From positions 1 through 55,542 of the forward strand of contig JAJXZI010000047.1 in NCBI GenBank assembly GCA_021780115.1: DNA of 55,542 nucleotides. The letters run 5' to 3'. The position numbers were made by a program, and so were the translations under genes. This DNA comes from a bacterium (GTDB taxonomy: Bacteria > Verrucomicrobiota > Verrucomicrobiia > Limisphaerales > JAJXZI01). The first letter of the stretch is position 1, and each line of letters opens with the position of its first letter. The notes beneath the pieces are model-generated. The model was not told the DNA's origin. It ran no database searches and saw only the letters and a list, made by a program, of their open reading frames with translations. Shown here piece by piece: positions 1-10,179 of the stretch.

Positions 1-606
1 CTCAGCCCCGGCGTCTGCCCCACATTGACCCCAACCAGCGAAACATAGCTCGACCCCTGAAACACCACCACATCGCCCACAGCGTAATTTCCCGCGGAGC
101 TATACGTCCCCCGATACACCAGCCCCGGACTTCCCGCAGCACCAGCAGGCCCCGCGGGGCCAGCCAGCCCCATCGGCCCTGCTGGTCCCGCTGGCCCCTG
201 GACACTCACCCCCGCGGGCCCCTGCAATCCCTGTGCTCCCGTGGCTCCCACCGGCCCCTGAGCTCCCTGCGCGGCCAACAGCCCCCACGCCGTCGGCGAC
301 GTCCCCGGCAAATTCCCCACATTGGGCCCCACCAGCGAAACCCAGCTCGACCCGTTCCACTGCACCACCGCCCCCACAGCATAGCTCGTCGTCGCAGCAT
401 AGCTTCCCAGGTAATCCAGCCCCGCGCCCGAGCCGGCCTTGGCGCGCCCGCTCCCCGCTCCCGTCCCCGAGCCCGCCGGAAACCAGGGCGGGCGCCGACA
501 GGAGAGCCGCCACCAGCAGGTTCGCCCGGTACCGTAACGCGTAAACGCGGCGACCCGGCCGGCCTGCGCCGACGGGCCGCTGCTCAACTAATTTGCTCCC
601 CAGCAT
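1..606 (-). CDS. Collagen-like (GXX repeat) secreted protein, 3' truncated by window edge; apparent frameshift between signal peptide and body
   Basis: Minus-strand reading gives ...GLDYLGSYAATTSYAVGAVVQWNGSSWVSLVGPNVGNLPGTSPTAWGLLAAQGAQGPVGATGAQGLQGPAGVSVQGPAGPAGPMGLAGPAG...GLVYRGTYSSAGNYAVGDVVVFQGSSYVSLVGVNVGQTPGL. The signal-like LLVAALLSAPALVSGG is in a different frame. Confidence 0.6.
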
Positions 607-722
607 ATCCGATGAACCCCCACCTTCTCTCCTGGACCGCGCCGGCCGCCGACAACTCGTTGCGGGGGAAGAAAAATTCAACTCCGGCCCCGACTGGCAC
701 AGCGAACGCTTTTGATCCGGCC

Positions 723-1202
723 ATGCCCAACAGAATCCTGATTGTGGACGATGACGCGGCCGTGCGCGAGATGCTGGCCCGCGTCCTGACGGAGGAAGGT
801 TATCAGACCGCGGCCGTCGCCAACGGGGACGAGGTGTTGGAAGCCAGCGCGGACCCGCGGATCGATTTGGTGCTGCTGGACCTCAACCTGCCGGTGAGCC
901 GGGCCTGGGACACGTTCTCGAATCTGACCATCGAAAACCCGCACCTCGCCGTCATCGTTCTCACCACCATGCCGAAGCGCCTCGTCAGCTCGTTGGGGCG
1001 CGGCATCGGGGCGGTGCTGGAGAAACCCCTCGACATTCCGCAGTTGCTTCGGACCATCCGCGACCTGCTCGCCGAACGGGCCGAAACCCGGCGGGGTGTG
1101 GAACCCGCCAGAATCCGGCGGTCACAGGATCCCGTCCCGCCGGAGAGCGGCCTTGCGGCAAGTTCACGGGCAACCGCCGGGTCGGAATGGACTCGCTCGT
1201 GA
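723..1202 (+). CDS. Stand-alone response regulator receiver domain protein
   Basis: MPNRILIVDDDAAVREMLARVLTEEGY...LVLLDLNLP...VLEKPLD; receiver acidic pair, phospho-Asp and Lys present. Confidence 0.85.
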   Translation: MPNRILIVDDDAAVREMLARVLTEEGYQTAAVANGDEVLEASADPRIDLVLLDLNLPVSRAWDTFSNLTIENPHLAVIVLTTMPKRLVSSLGRGIGAVLEKPLDIPQLLRTIRDLLAERAETRRGVEPARIRRSQDPVPPESGLAASSRATAGSEWTRS

Positions 1203-1588
1203 GCCTGGATCCCGGTTCGGAACGCGGGATTTCAGAAACAGGCGGTTTTCCGCGGGATTCGCGGCCAAAGATTCTCCCCCAACCACGGCCCGGGAAACCA
1301 GGCCGCCCGCGACCGCCACCCACGTCCAAACCGTGAACTTCCGGGCTGAACCGGCCCAAGCGGCTTCGGGGAGCGTCCGCAAACAGGGAGACAGTTCAGA
1401 TTGCGAATCTCCCCCCGACGACGCACACTGGCACCCATGAATGGCTCGAAATATGTACCAGAATCCAGGGAGTTCTCCGCCCAGGAGCGGCGGGCTCCGG
1501 CCGGCCGCCGGAAAGAAGATTGGTATTTTCCCGTCCGGCTGTTCGATCCCCCTTCCGGCGGTCCGGAGTTGGGGAGCACGCTGACCTC

Positions 1589-2887
1589 ATGCACACGCCG
1601 ATGAACGATCAGATCGAAAGCCAAAAGGTCTTGTCCCAGCCGGGCAAATTCCGCGAGCCGGATTCGCTGCCCGCCTTCGCGCCGCCGCCGGGAGCACCCT
1701 CGAAGCGGAAGCGGGTGGGCGTCGCCCTTCTGGGCGTTGTGCTCGTGCTGGGCGCGCTGTGGTTGGCCAAGAACCGTTGGGCGGCGGCCGCGAAGAAGCC
1801 GGCCGCGAACGCCCGGGCGGAGTCGTTCCCCGTGCCGGTGGTGGCTGGGACGGTGGCCCAGCGGGACGTGCCCATTTATCTCGACGGCCTCGGCACGGTC
1901 CAGGCCTTCAACACGGTGACGGTCCACGTCCGGGTGGACGGGCAGTTGGAGAAGCTGTTGTTCAAGGAAGGGCAGGACGTGCATGTCGGCGACCTGCTCG
2001 CCCAGATTGATCCGTCCCCGTTTCAGGCCCAACTCGACCAGGCGCTGGCGAAGCGCGGCCAGGATGAGGCGCAACTGAATCTGCAGCGGGTGGAGTTGAA
2101 GCGGGAAGCCGCTTTGCTCGCCGCCAAGATTGATTCCCAGGACGCCTACGATCAGGTCGCGGCCCAAGTCAAGGCGTTGGAGGCGGCGGTGAACGCCGAC
2201 CAAGCGGCGATCGAGAGCGCGAACGTGCAACTCGGCTACACGCGGATCACCTCGCCCATCGAGGGCCGGGTGGGCATTCAGTTGGTGGACGTCGGCAACA
2301 TCGTCCACGCCACCGACGCCACCGGGTTGGTGGTCATCACCCAGTTGCGGCCCATCGAGGTCATCTTCACGTTGCCGGAGCAGACGCTGGGCGAAATCCA
2401 GAAACAGGAGATCCAAGGCGCGCCGGCCGTGCTGGCCGTGGACCGCGACAACCGCACGGTCCTGGACGAGGGCAAACTGGCCGTGATTGACAACCAGATT
2501 GATCCCACCACCGGCACGATCAAACTCAAGGCGGTGTTCCCGAACCCAGACCTGCGGCTCTGGCCGGGCCAGTTCGTCAACGCCCGGCTGCTGGTGACCA
2601 CGCGCAAAGCCGGCATCGTGGTCCCCGCCCCCGTCATTCAGCGCGGGCCGGAAGGCCCGTACGCTTTTGTGATCAAGCCCGACGCGACCGTGGAAATCCG
2701 TCCGGTGAAGGTGGCGCAGATTCAGGATGGACTGGCGCTGATTGACGACGGTCTGAGCGCCGGCGAACAGGTCGTCGTGGATGGACAGTACAAGCTCCAG
2801 GCCCATTCGCGGGTCAAGGTGGCCGGGGCCGGGAAGGCGGGTCCGGCGGCGGGCGAGGATTCGAAAGTCCAGGCCTCCGCGCCATGA
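1589..2887 (+). CDS. RND efflux periplasmic adaptor (MFP, MdtA/HlyD-like)
   Basis: RDVPIYLDGLGTVQAFNTVTVHVRVDGQLEKLLFKEGQDV...LGYTRITSPIEGRVG; stop overlaps the next start. Confidence 0.92.
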   Translation: MHTPMNDQIESQKVLSQPGKFREPDSLPAFAPPPGAPSKRKRVGVALLGVVLVLGALWLAKNRWAAAAKKPAANARAESFPVPVVAGTVAQRDVPIYLDGLGTVQAFNTVTVHVRVDGQLEKLLFKEGQDVHVGDLLAQIDPSPFQAQLDQALAKRGQDEAQLNLQRVELKREAALLAAKIDSQDAYDQVAAQVKALEAAVNADQAAIESANVQLGYTRITSPIEGRVGIQLVDVGNIVHATDATGLVVITQLRPIEVIFTLPEQTLGEIQKQEIQGAPAVLAVDRDNRTVLDEGKLAVIDNQIDPTTGTIKLKAVFPNPDLRLWPGQFVNARLLVTTRKAGIVVPAPVIQRGPEGPYAFVIKPDATVEIRPVKVAQIQDGLALIDDGLSAGEQVVVDGQYKLQAHSRVKVAGAGKAGPAAGEDSKVQASAP

Positions 2888-5800
2888 GCATTTCCGAGCC
2901 GTTCATCCGCCGACCGATTGCCACGTCGCTTCTGATGGCGGGGGTCGTGTTGATGGGTCTGCTCGGCTATTCCCTGCTGCCCATCTCGGCGCTGCCATCG
3001 GTGGATTTTCCCACGATCCAGGTGGCGGCGCAGTATCCGGGCGCCAGTCCGGAGGTCATGGTTTCCTCCGTCACCACGCCGCTGGAGCGCCAGTTCGGCC
3101 AGATCAGCGGCCTGGCCTTGATGACCTCCGCGAGCGCCTTCGGCAACGCCGGCATCACCCTGCAATTCGCGCTCGACCGCGACATTGACGCGGCGGCGCA
3201 GGACGTGCAGGCGGCGATGAACGCGGCCAACGGCGTGCTGCCGCGGGACATGCCCAACCCGCCGACCTACAGCAAGGTCAACCCCGCCGACACGCCCATC
3301 GTCACGCTCCAGGTCACCTCTGACACGCTGCCGCTGGAAAAAGTCAACGACCTCGCCGACACGGTGCTGGCGCAAAAACTCAGCGAGATCAGCGGCGTCG
3401 GGCTGGTCACCATCGAGGGCAATCAGAAACCCGCCGTGCGCGTCCGGGTCAACCCGGCGGCGCTGGCCGCGCTGGGCCTCGGCCTGGAGGACGTCCGCAC
3501 GGCGCTGATGCAGAACAACATCAACGCGCCGAAAGGCAGCTTCGACGGCCAGCGGCAGGCGTATTCCATCGGCGCGAACGACCAGATTTTTTCCGCCGCG
3601 GATTATCGGACGGTCATCATCGCCTACAAGAACGGTTCGCCGATCCGGCTCGGCGACATCGGCCAGGTGGTGGACGACGTGGAGAACACGCGCCTGGCCG
3701 GCTGGGTGGGCAACACACCGGCCGTCATCCTCGACATCCAGCGCCAGCCCGGCGCGAACATCATTCAGACCGCCGACCGAGTGAAGGCGCTGTTGCCCAA
3801 ACTCAAGGCGTCCATCCCGCCGTCGGTCAAGGTGTCCATCCTCACCGACCGCACCGAAACCATCCGTGCCTCGGTGGCCGACGTGCAATTCACGCTGCTG
3901 CTCACCGTGGCGCTGGTGGTGATGGTGATTTTCGTCTTCCTGCGCAAGCTGTGGGCGACGGTCATTCCCAGCGTCGCCCTGCCGCTGGCGGTGATCGGCA
4001 CGTTCGGCATCATGAAGCTGATCGGCTTCAGCCTCGACAACCTCTCGCTGATGGCGCTGACGATTTCCACCGGGTTCGTGGTGGACGACGCCATCGTGAT
4101 GATCGAGAACATCGTCCGCTTCATCGAGGCCGGCGACGCGCCGCTGGACGCCGCCCTCAAAGGCGCGAAGCAGATCGGCTTCACGGTCGTCTCGCTGAGC
4201 GTCTCGCTGATCGCTGTCTTCATCCCGCTGCTGTTCATGACAGGCATCGTGGGCCGGCTGTTCCGCGAATTTGCCATCACCTTGAGCATCGCCGTCGCCG
4301 TCTCGGCCATCGTCTCCCTGACGCTCACGCCGATGATGTGCGCCCGCCTGCTGCGCTCGGAAAAAGACGAGCGGCACGGCCGCCTGTTTCACCTCACCGA
4401 ACGGCTGTTCCAAGCCCTGCTCGACGCTTATGACCGCAGTCTGCGGTGGGTGCTGCGCCACCAACCGCTGACGTTGGGCGTGGCCTTCGTGACCCTGATC
4501 AGCACGATTTGGCTGTATATCATCGTGCCCAAGGGCCTGCTGCCGCAACAGGACACCGGCCTGATCATCGGCGTCACGGACTCGGCGCAATCCACCTCGT
4601 TCCAGGCGATGGTCGCCCGCCAGCACGCCGTCGCCGACCTCGTCCGCAAGGATCCCGACGTGGTCAGCGTGGCGTCGTTTGTCGGCACCGGCTCCATCAA
4701 CCCGACGGTGAACACCGGCCGCATTTACATCGGCCTGAAGCCGCGCGACCAGCGCTTGGCCAGCGCCACGGAGATCATTGACCGGCTGCGCGAGGCGACG
4801 CGGAACGTGGAGGGGATTTCGCTCTTCATGCAGGCGGTGCAGGACGTGCAGATCGACAGCCGCGTCAGCCGTACCCAGTACCAATACACGTTGCAGGACG
4901 CGGACGAGGCGGAGCTGGCCGCCTGGGCGCCGAAGCTCCTCGAACACCTGCGTCAGCAACCGGAAATGGTGGACGTGGCCTCCGACCAGCAGATCGGCGG
5001 GTTGCAGGTGATGGTGGACGTGGACCGCGACGCGGCCTCGCGGCTGAACGTCCTGCCGGCGGCGATTGACAGCACGCTGTATGACGCCTTCGGCCAGCGG
5101 CAGGTCTCGATCATCTTCACGCAGCTCAGCCAGTATCGCGTCATCCTCGAAGCCGAGCCGCATTACCAGCTCACGCCGACGTCGCTGGCCCAGATTTACG
5201 TCAAGTCCTCCACCGGGCAGATGGTGCCGTTGAGCGCGTTCAGCAAATTGAAGACGACCACCGCGCCGCTGGCGATCACGCACCAGGGCCAGTTCCCGTC
5301 GGTGACGCTCTCCTTCAACCTCAGCCCCGGCAGCTCGCTGGGCGCGGCGGTGGAAGCGATCCAGCGGGCGGAGAAGGAAATCCGCCTGCCCGAAACCATC
5401 GTGACGACCTTTTCCGGCAGCGCGGCGGAGTTCCGGGCGTCGTTGAAGAGTGAGCCGTTCCTCATCCTGGCGGCCATCGTGGTGATCTACATCGTCCTCG
5501 GCGTGCTCTACGAAAGCTACATCCATCCGATCACGATTCTCTCCAGCCTGCCCTCGGCCGGCGTGGGCGCGTTGGTGGCGATGATGATCTTCCACGTCGA
5601 GCTGTCGCTGATCGCGCTCATCGGGATCATCCTGCTCATCGGCATCGTGAAGAAGAACGCGATCATGATGATTGATTTCGCGCTGGACGCCGAGCGCAAC
5701 GAGGGGTTGCCGCCGGAACAATCCATTTACCGCGCCTGCCTGCTGCGCTTCCGGCCGATCATGATGACGACCTTCGCCGCGCTGCTGGGCGCGCTGCCGC

Positions 5801-6018
5801 TGGCCTGGGAGCAAGGCACCGGCTCGGAGTTGCGGCGGCCGTTGGGCATCTCCATTGTCGGCGGGCTGCTGCTGTCCCAATTCATCACGCTCTACACGAC
5901 GCCGGTGATTTACCTGTATCTGGACCGGTTTGGAAACTGGGTCCGGCGCTGGCGCGCGGCGGCGCATTTGCCGGACGCCAATGCGCCCGGCGCCGTCCCG
6001 ACTGGAGTTTCGTCGTGA
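2884..6018 (+). CDS. RND multidrug efflux permease (AcrB/MdtB-like)
   Basis: 1044 aa; SEPFIRRPIATSLLMAGVVLMGLLGYSLLPISALPSVDFPTIQV; FVVDDAIVMIENI; GIVKKNAIMMIDFAL. Confidence 0.95.
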   Translation: MSISEPFIRRPIATSLLMAGVVLMGLLGYSLLPISALPSVDFPTIQVAAQYPGASPEVMVSSVTTPLERQFGQISGLALMTSASAFGNAGITLQFALDRDIDAAAQDVQAAMNAANGVLPRDMPNPPTYSKVNPADTPIVTLQVTSDTLPLEKVNDLADTVLAQKLSEISGVGLVTIEGNQKPAVRVRVNPAALAALGLGLEDVRTALMQNNINAPKGSFDGQRQAYSIGANDQIFSAADYRTVIIAYKNGSPIRLGDIGQVVDDVENTRLAGWVGNTPAVILDIQRQPGANIIQTADRVKALLPKLKASIPPSVKVSILTDRTETIRASVADVQFTLLLTVALVVMVIFVFLRKLWATVIPSVALPLAVIGTFGIMKLIGFSLDNLSLMALTISTGFVVDDAIVMIENIVRFIEAGDAPLDAALKGAKQIGFTVVSLSVSLIAVFIPLLFMTGIVGRLFREFAITLSIAVAVSAIVSLTLTPMMCARLLRSEKDERHGRLFHLTERLFQALLDAYDRSLRWVLRHQPLTLGVAFVTLISTIWLYIIVPKGLLPQQDTGLIIGVTDSAQSTSFQAMVARQHAVADLVRKDPDVVSVASFVGTGSINPTVNTGRIYIGLKPRDQRLASATEIIDRLREATRNVEGISLFMQAVQDVQIDSRVSRTQYQYTLQDADEAELAAWAPKLLEHLRQQPEMVDVASDQQIGGLQVMVDVDRDAASRLNVLPAAIDSTLYDAFGQRQVSIIFTQLSQYRVILEAEPHYQLTPTSLAQIYVKSSTGQMVPLSAFSKLKTTTAPLAITHQGQFPSVTLSFNLSPGSSLGAAVEAIQRAEKEIRLPETIVTTFSGSAAEFRASLKSEPFLILAAIVVIYIVLGVLYESYIHPITILSSLPSAGVGALVAMMIFHVELSLIALIGIILLIGIVKKNAIMMIDFALDAERNEGLPPEQSIYRACLLRFRPIMMTTFAALLGALPLAWEQGTGSELRRPLGISIVGGLLLSQFITLYTTPVIYLYLDRFGNWVRRWRAAAHLPDANAPGAVPTGVSS

Positions 6019-6199
6019 TAACGGCTGGTGAAAGCGCGTTACCTGGGGGGCACCCGCCCCGGTTGCGAGTCCGTCAGCCGTCCCCGCCCGGTAGCGCCAA
6101 GGCGCAGACTGTCCTCGGCCATCGGCTCGCGCTTTTGGCGTGGCCCACCCCACCCCCAGGCAGGCGTGGCCCCCTGCCGCTGCGGAGTGCGCCCAAGTC

Positions 6200-9100
6200 G
6201 TGAGCGTCTCCGAGCCTTTCATCCGCCGGCCGGTCGGCACGTCGCTGCTGGCCTTCGGGCTGTTCATCCTCGGCGCCGTGGCGTACCGGTTTCTGCCGGT
6301 GGCGCCGATTCCGCGCGTGGATTTCCCGGTGATTTCGGTGTACGCCGGGCTGCCGGGCGCCGATCCGGCGACGATGGCCTCCGCCGTGGCCGCGCCGCTG
6401 GAGCGCCGGCTGGGCCAGATTTCCGGCGTCTCCGAACTGACTTCGATCAGCACGCTGGGCGGCACGTCGGTCACGATCCAGTTTGACCTGAACCGCAACA
6501 TTGACGGCGCGGCGCGCGACGTGCAGGCCGCCATCAACGCCGCCGCCAGCGATCTGCCCCTCGATCTGCCCGGCCCGCCGACCTACCACAAGGTCAATCC
6601 CGCCGACGCGCCGATCATGGTGCTGGCGATGACCTCCGACACGCTCTCGCCCACCGCGGTGTTTGAAGCCGCCGACGAAATCGTCGGCCAGCGGCTCAGC
6701 CAGGTGGAGGGCGTCAGCCAGGCGATCATCAGCGGCGCGGAAAAATCGGCCGTCCGGGTGCAGGTGGATCCGGTCGCGCTCGCCTCGATCGGCTTCAGCC
6801 TGGAAGACGTTCGTTCGTTACTGGGTCAGGTCAACATGGACTCGCCGAAGGGCAGCTTCGACGGCACGCACCATTCCTACACGATTGCGAGCAACGACCA
6901 GCTTTTCGACGCGCGCAAATACCAGTCGCTTATCCTGACCCAAAAGAACGGCGTGCCCATCAAGCTCAGCGCGCTTGGCCGGGTCATCGAAGGCGTGGAG
7001 AACGCGCGGATCGCCGGCTGGGCCGGCACGAAACCGGCCGTGCTGGTGATCATCTTCAAGCAGGCCGGCGCGAACGTGATCGAAACCGTGGGCCGCATCC
7101 GCGCGGTGATGCCCCAGATTCAGACGTGGATCCCGCCGGCCATCAGGATTTCGCAGATCAGCGACCGCACCACGACCATCCGCGCCTCGTTCCACGACGT
7201 GCAAGTCTCGCTGGCGGTGACGGTCGTCCTGGTGGTGATGGTGATTTTCCTGTTCCTGCGCCGCTTCTGGCCGACGTTCATCGCCAGCATCACCGTGCCG
7301 CTGGCGCTGGCGGGCACGCTGGGCATCATGTACCTGCTGCACTACAGCCTGGACAACCTTTCGCTGATGGCCCTGACCATCTGCGTCGGCTTCGTGGTGG
7401 ACGACGCAATCGTGGTGATCGAGAACGTGTTCCGCTTCATCGAGAAGGGCGACCCGCCGATGCAGGCGGCGCTCCAGGGCGCACGGCAGATCGGCTTCAC
7501 CGTGGTTTCAATGAGCACCTCGCTGGTGGCGGTGTTCATCCCGTTGTTGTTCATGGGCGGTTTGATCGGGCGGATGTTCCACGAGTTTGCCGTGACACTG
7601 AGCGCCGCGATTCTCGTGTCCGGCGTGCTGGCGCTGACGCTCACGCCAATGCTGTGCTCGCGTTTTCTGCGGGCCGAGACGACGTACGGGCAACCCGGCG
7701 CGTTTTACCGGGCGTGCGAAGGCGCCTACAACTGGCTGCTCGGCCACTACGCGCGGGGACTCCGGTGGGTCTTGGTCCACCAGGGCCTCATGCTGGTCGT
7801 GGCCCTGGGGACGTTCGTCGCCACGCTCTGGCTCTACGCGGTCGTGCCGAAGGGCTTCTTCCCGCAGCAGGACACCGGCATGATGATCGGGATCACCGAG
7901 GCGCGGCAGGATGTTTCCTTCATCGCGATGGCCCAGCTTCAGGAGAAAGTGGCGGGCGTGGTGCTGGCCGATCCGGCGGTGGCCACGCTGGGATCGTTCA
8001 TCGGCGCGGGCGGCGGCGGCACGATGAATAACGGCCGCATGTTCATCGCCCTCAAACCGTTCGCCGAACGGAAGGTGGACGTGGGCGAGGTGATCAACCG
8101 GCTGCGCCGCAAACTGGCGGGCGTCGAGGGCATCACGCTGTTCTTGCAGCCGATCCAGGACATCCGGGTCGGCGGCCGTCTCAGCAAGGGCCAGTTCCAA
8201 TATGCCTTGCAGTGCGCCGACCTGAACGAGCTGAACGACTGGTCCGTGCGCTTCGTGGACAAGCTGCGCACCATCCCACAGCTCAAGGACGTCACCAGCG
8301 ACCAGTTGACCGCCGGCCTCCAGGCCAACGTCGTCATTGATCGCGACGCCGCCGCGCGCCTGGGCGTCTCGCCGGCGGTCATCGACAACACGCTGTACGA
8401 CGCCTTTGGCCAGCGCCAGGTATCCACGCTCTACAAGCGCTACAACCAGCACCACGTCATCCTCGAAGTGGACCCGCGGTTCCAGTTGGACCCCGAATCG
8501 CTGCGCCGCATCTACGTCAAGTCCTTCGGCGGCCAGCAGGTCCCGCTGGCGAGCGTGGCGAAATTCGAGCCGGGCAACGCCTACCTCTCCGTCAACCACC
8601 AGGGCCAGTTTCCCGCCGTCACGCTCTCGTTCAACCTGGCGCCGGGCGTCTCGCTGGGCGAAGCCACGGAGCTGATCGAAAACGCGAAGGAAGAATTGCG
8701 GATGCCCTCCAGCGTGCAAGGCAGCTTCCAGGGCACCGCCCAGGTGTTCAAGGCCTCGCTGGCCAACATGCCGATGCTCTTCGCCGCCGCCCTGATCACG
8801 GTGTACGTCGTCCTCGGCATGCTCTATGAGAGCTTGATCCACCCAATCACCATTCTGTCCACCCTGCCGTCGGCGGGCGTCGGCGCGCTGCTCGCGCTCA
8901 TGACGTTCGGCTACGATCTGTCGCTGGTCTCGTTCATCGGCATCATCCTCCTGATGGGCATCGTCAAGAAGAACGCCATCATGATGGTGGACTTCGCCGT
9001 GGACGCGGAGCGGCGCGAGCATCTCACCCCCGAGGCGGCGATCTACAAGGCCTGCGTCATCCGTTTCCGGCCGATCATGATGACCACCATGGCGGCGCTG

Positions 9101-9307
9101 CTGGGCACGCTGCCGCTGGCGCTGGGCCTGGGGACCGGCTCCGAATTGCGCCGGCCGATGGGCATCGCCGTCGTCGGCGGCCTGTGCCTCTCCCAAGTGC
9201 TGACGCTCTACACGACGCCGGTGGTTTATCTCGCCTTCGAACACGCCCGGGAACGCGTGCGCCTGTGGCGCCGACGCCCGACGCCCCGGTTGGCGACGGC
9301 CGGATAG
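6200..9307 (+). CDS. Second RND multidrug efflux permease (MdtC-like), probable GTG start
   Basis: VSVSEPFIRRPVGTSLLAFGLFILGAVAYRFLPVAPIPRVDFPVISV; FVVDDAIVVIENVFR; GIVKKNAIMMVDFAVDAERRE. Confidence 0.93.
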   Translation: MSVSEPFIRRPVGTSLLAFGLFILGAVAYRFLPVAPIPRVDFPVISVYAGLPGADPATMASAVAAPLERRLGQISGVSELTSISTLGGTSVTIQFDLNRNIDGAARDVQAAINAAASDLPLDLPGPPTYHKVNPADAPIMVLAMTSDTLSPTAVFEAADEIVGQRLSQVEGVSQAIISGAEKSAVRVQVDPVALASIGFSLEDVRSLLGQVNMDSPKGSFDGTHHSYTIASNDQLFDARKYQSLILTQKNGVPIKLSALGRVIEGVENARIAGWAGTKPAVLVIIFKQAGANVIETVGRIRAVMPQIQTWIPPAIRISQISDRTTTIRASFHDVQVSLAVTVVLVVMVIFLFLRRFWPTFIASITVPLALAGTLGIMYLLHYSLDNLSLMALTICVGFVVDDAIVVIENVFRFIEKGDPPMQAALQGARQIGFTVVSMSTSLVAVFIPLLFMGGLIGRMFHEFAVTLSAAILVSGVLALTLTPMLCSRFLRAETTYGQPGAFYRACEGAYNWLLGHYARGLRWVLVHQGLMLVVALGTFVATLWLYAVVPKGFFPQQDTGMMIGITEARQDVSFIAMAQLQEKVAGVVLADPAVATLGSFIGAGGGGTMNNGRMFIALKPFAERKVDVGEVINRLRRKLAGVEGITLFLQPIQDIRVGGRLSKGQFQYALQCADLNELNDWSVRFVDKLRTIPQLKDVTSDQLTAGLQANVVIDRDAAARLGVSPAVIDNTLYDAFGQRQVSTLYKRYNQHHVILEVDPRFQLDPESLRRIYVKSFGGQQVPLASVAKFEPGNAYLSVNHQGQFPAVTLSFNLAPGVSLGEATELIENAKEELRMPSSVQGSFQGTAQVFKASLANMPMLFAAALITVYVVLGMLYESLIHPITILSTLPSAGVGALLALMTFGYDLSLVSFIGIILLMGIVKKNAIMMVDFAVDAERREHLTPEAAIYKACVIRFRPIMMTTMAALLGTLPLALGLGTGSELRRPMGIAVVGGLCLSQVLTLYTTPVVYLAFEHARERVRLWRRRPTPRLATAG

Positions 9308-9523
9308 CCCGCCGGCTCCAAACGCTGCGCTGGGTCAGGGAAGCCGGCGCTACGACCCGCCGTAAAAGGATTTGCCTTCGGCCCGGCACCGGCTAGAAAC
9401 TGGCGCCCAATTCATGGATTCCACCTGCCACAGCAGCGGCGACGGCCGGCGGCGCGGGCCGGCCCCTCAGGCGCCCGGACCGACGCCGCGCCGCCGCGGC
9501 GCTTCGTAGGCGGTGTTCGCGCG

Positions 9524-10063
9524 ATGGACGCCCGCAACCACTTGACGATCTGGCTCTCCGGCTCGCCCAAACGCCGGATCACCGCCTTGGCGCTGGCCGT
9601 GGTGGCGCTGGACCAACTGACCAAGGCGCTGGTGCTGCGGCTCCTGGGCTACGCGGAGGAACGGGTCATCCTGGCCGGCTTCTTCAAGTTCGTCCACTGG
9701 ACCAACACCGGCGCGGCGTGGAGCCTGTTCCGGGGCAACAACGGCCTGCTGGCAGGCATCGCCCTGGCGGCGCTCCTGGCGCTGTACCTGAGCCGGCACC
9801 ACTTCGACTCGCACAGCCGCCTCGGACAAATCGCCTTCGGCCTGATCTTTGGCGGCATCACGGGGAACCTGCTCGACCGCGTCTTTCGCGGCCACGTGGT
9901 GGACTTCCTCTATTTCTACGTGGACCAGCGCGGCGGCGGCGAGGCGGGTTTCCCCGCCTTCAACGTCGCCGACAGCGCCATCTGCGTGGGCGTCGCGTTG
10001 GTGTTCTTCAACACCTGGCGCGGCGAACATCCCCGTCGCACCGCGACGCCGACGCCGGGTTAG
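9524..10063 (+). CDS. lspA: Lipoprotein signal peptidase (signal peptidase II)
   Basis: LDQLTKALVLR, WTNTGAAWSLFRG, GGITGNLLDRVFRGHVVDFLYFY, FPAFNVADSAICVG. Confidence 0.93.
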   Translation: MDARNHLTIWLSGSPKRRITALALAVVALDQLTKALVLRLLGYAEERVILAGFFKFVHWTNTGAAWSLFRGNNGLLAGIALAALLALYLSRHHFDSHSRLGQIAFGLIFGGITGNLLDRVFRGHVVDFLYFYVDQRGGGEAGFPAFNVADSAICVGVALVFFNTWRGEHPRRTATPTPG

Positions 10064-10179
10064 CCACCCCGTTTGAAAGCCGACCAGCGATCACCGACGG
10101 CCGTGAACGGGCCGAAACCCGGAACCCGAAACCCGGCGGAGGTCCGCCGGCTCTCGGCGCGCGGCGGGCGGCTTTTCGC

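Noticed and set aside
2722-6537. 1271-aa minus-strand ORF opposite the RND genes
   Set aside because: Arg/His/Gln/Asp-rich composition typical of a shadow frame in high-GC DNA; the opposite strand encodes clear RND proteins.
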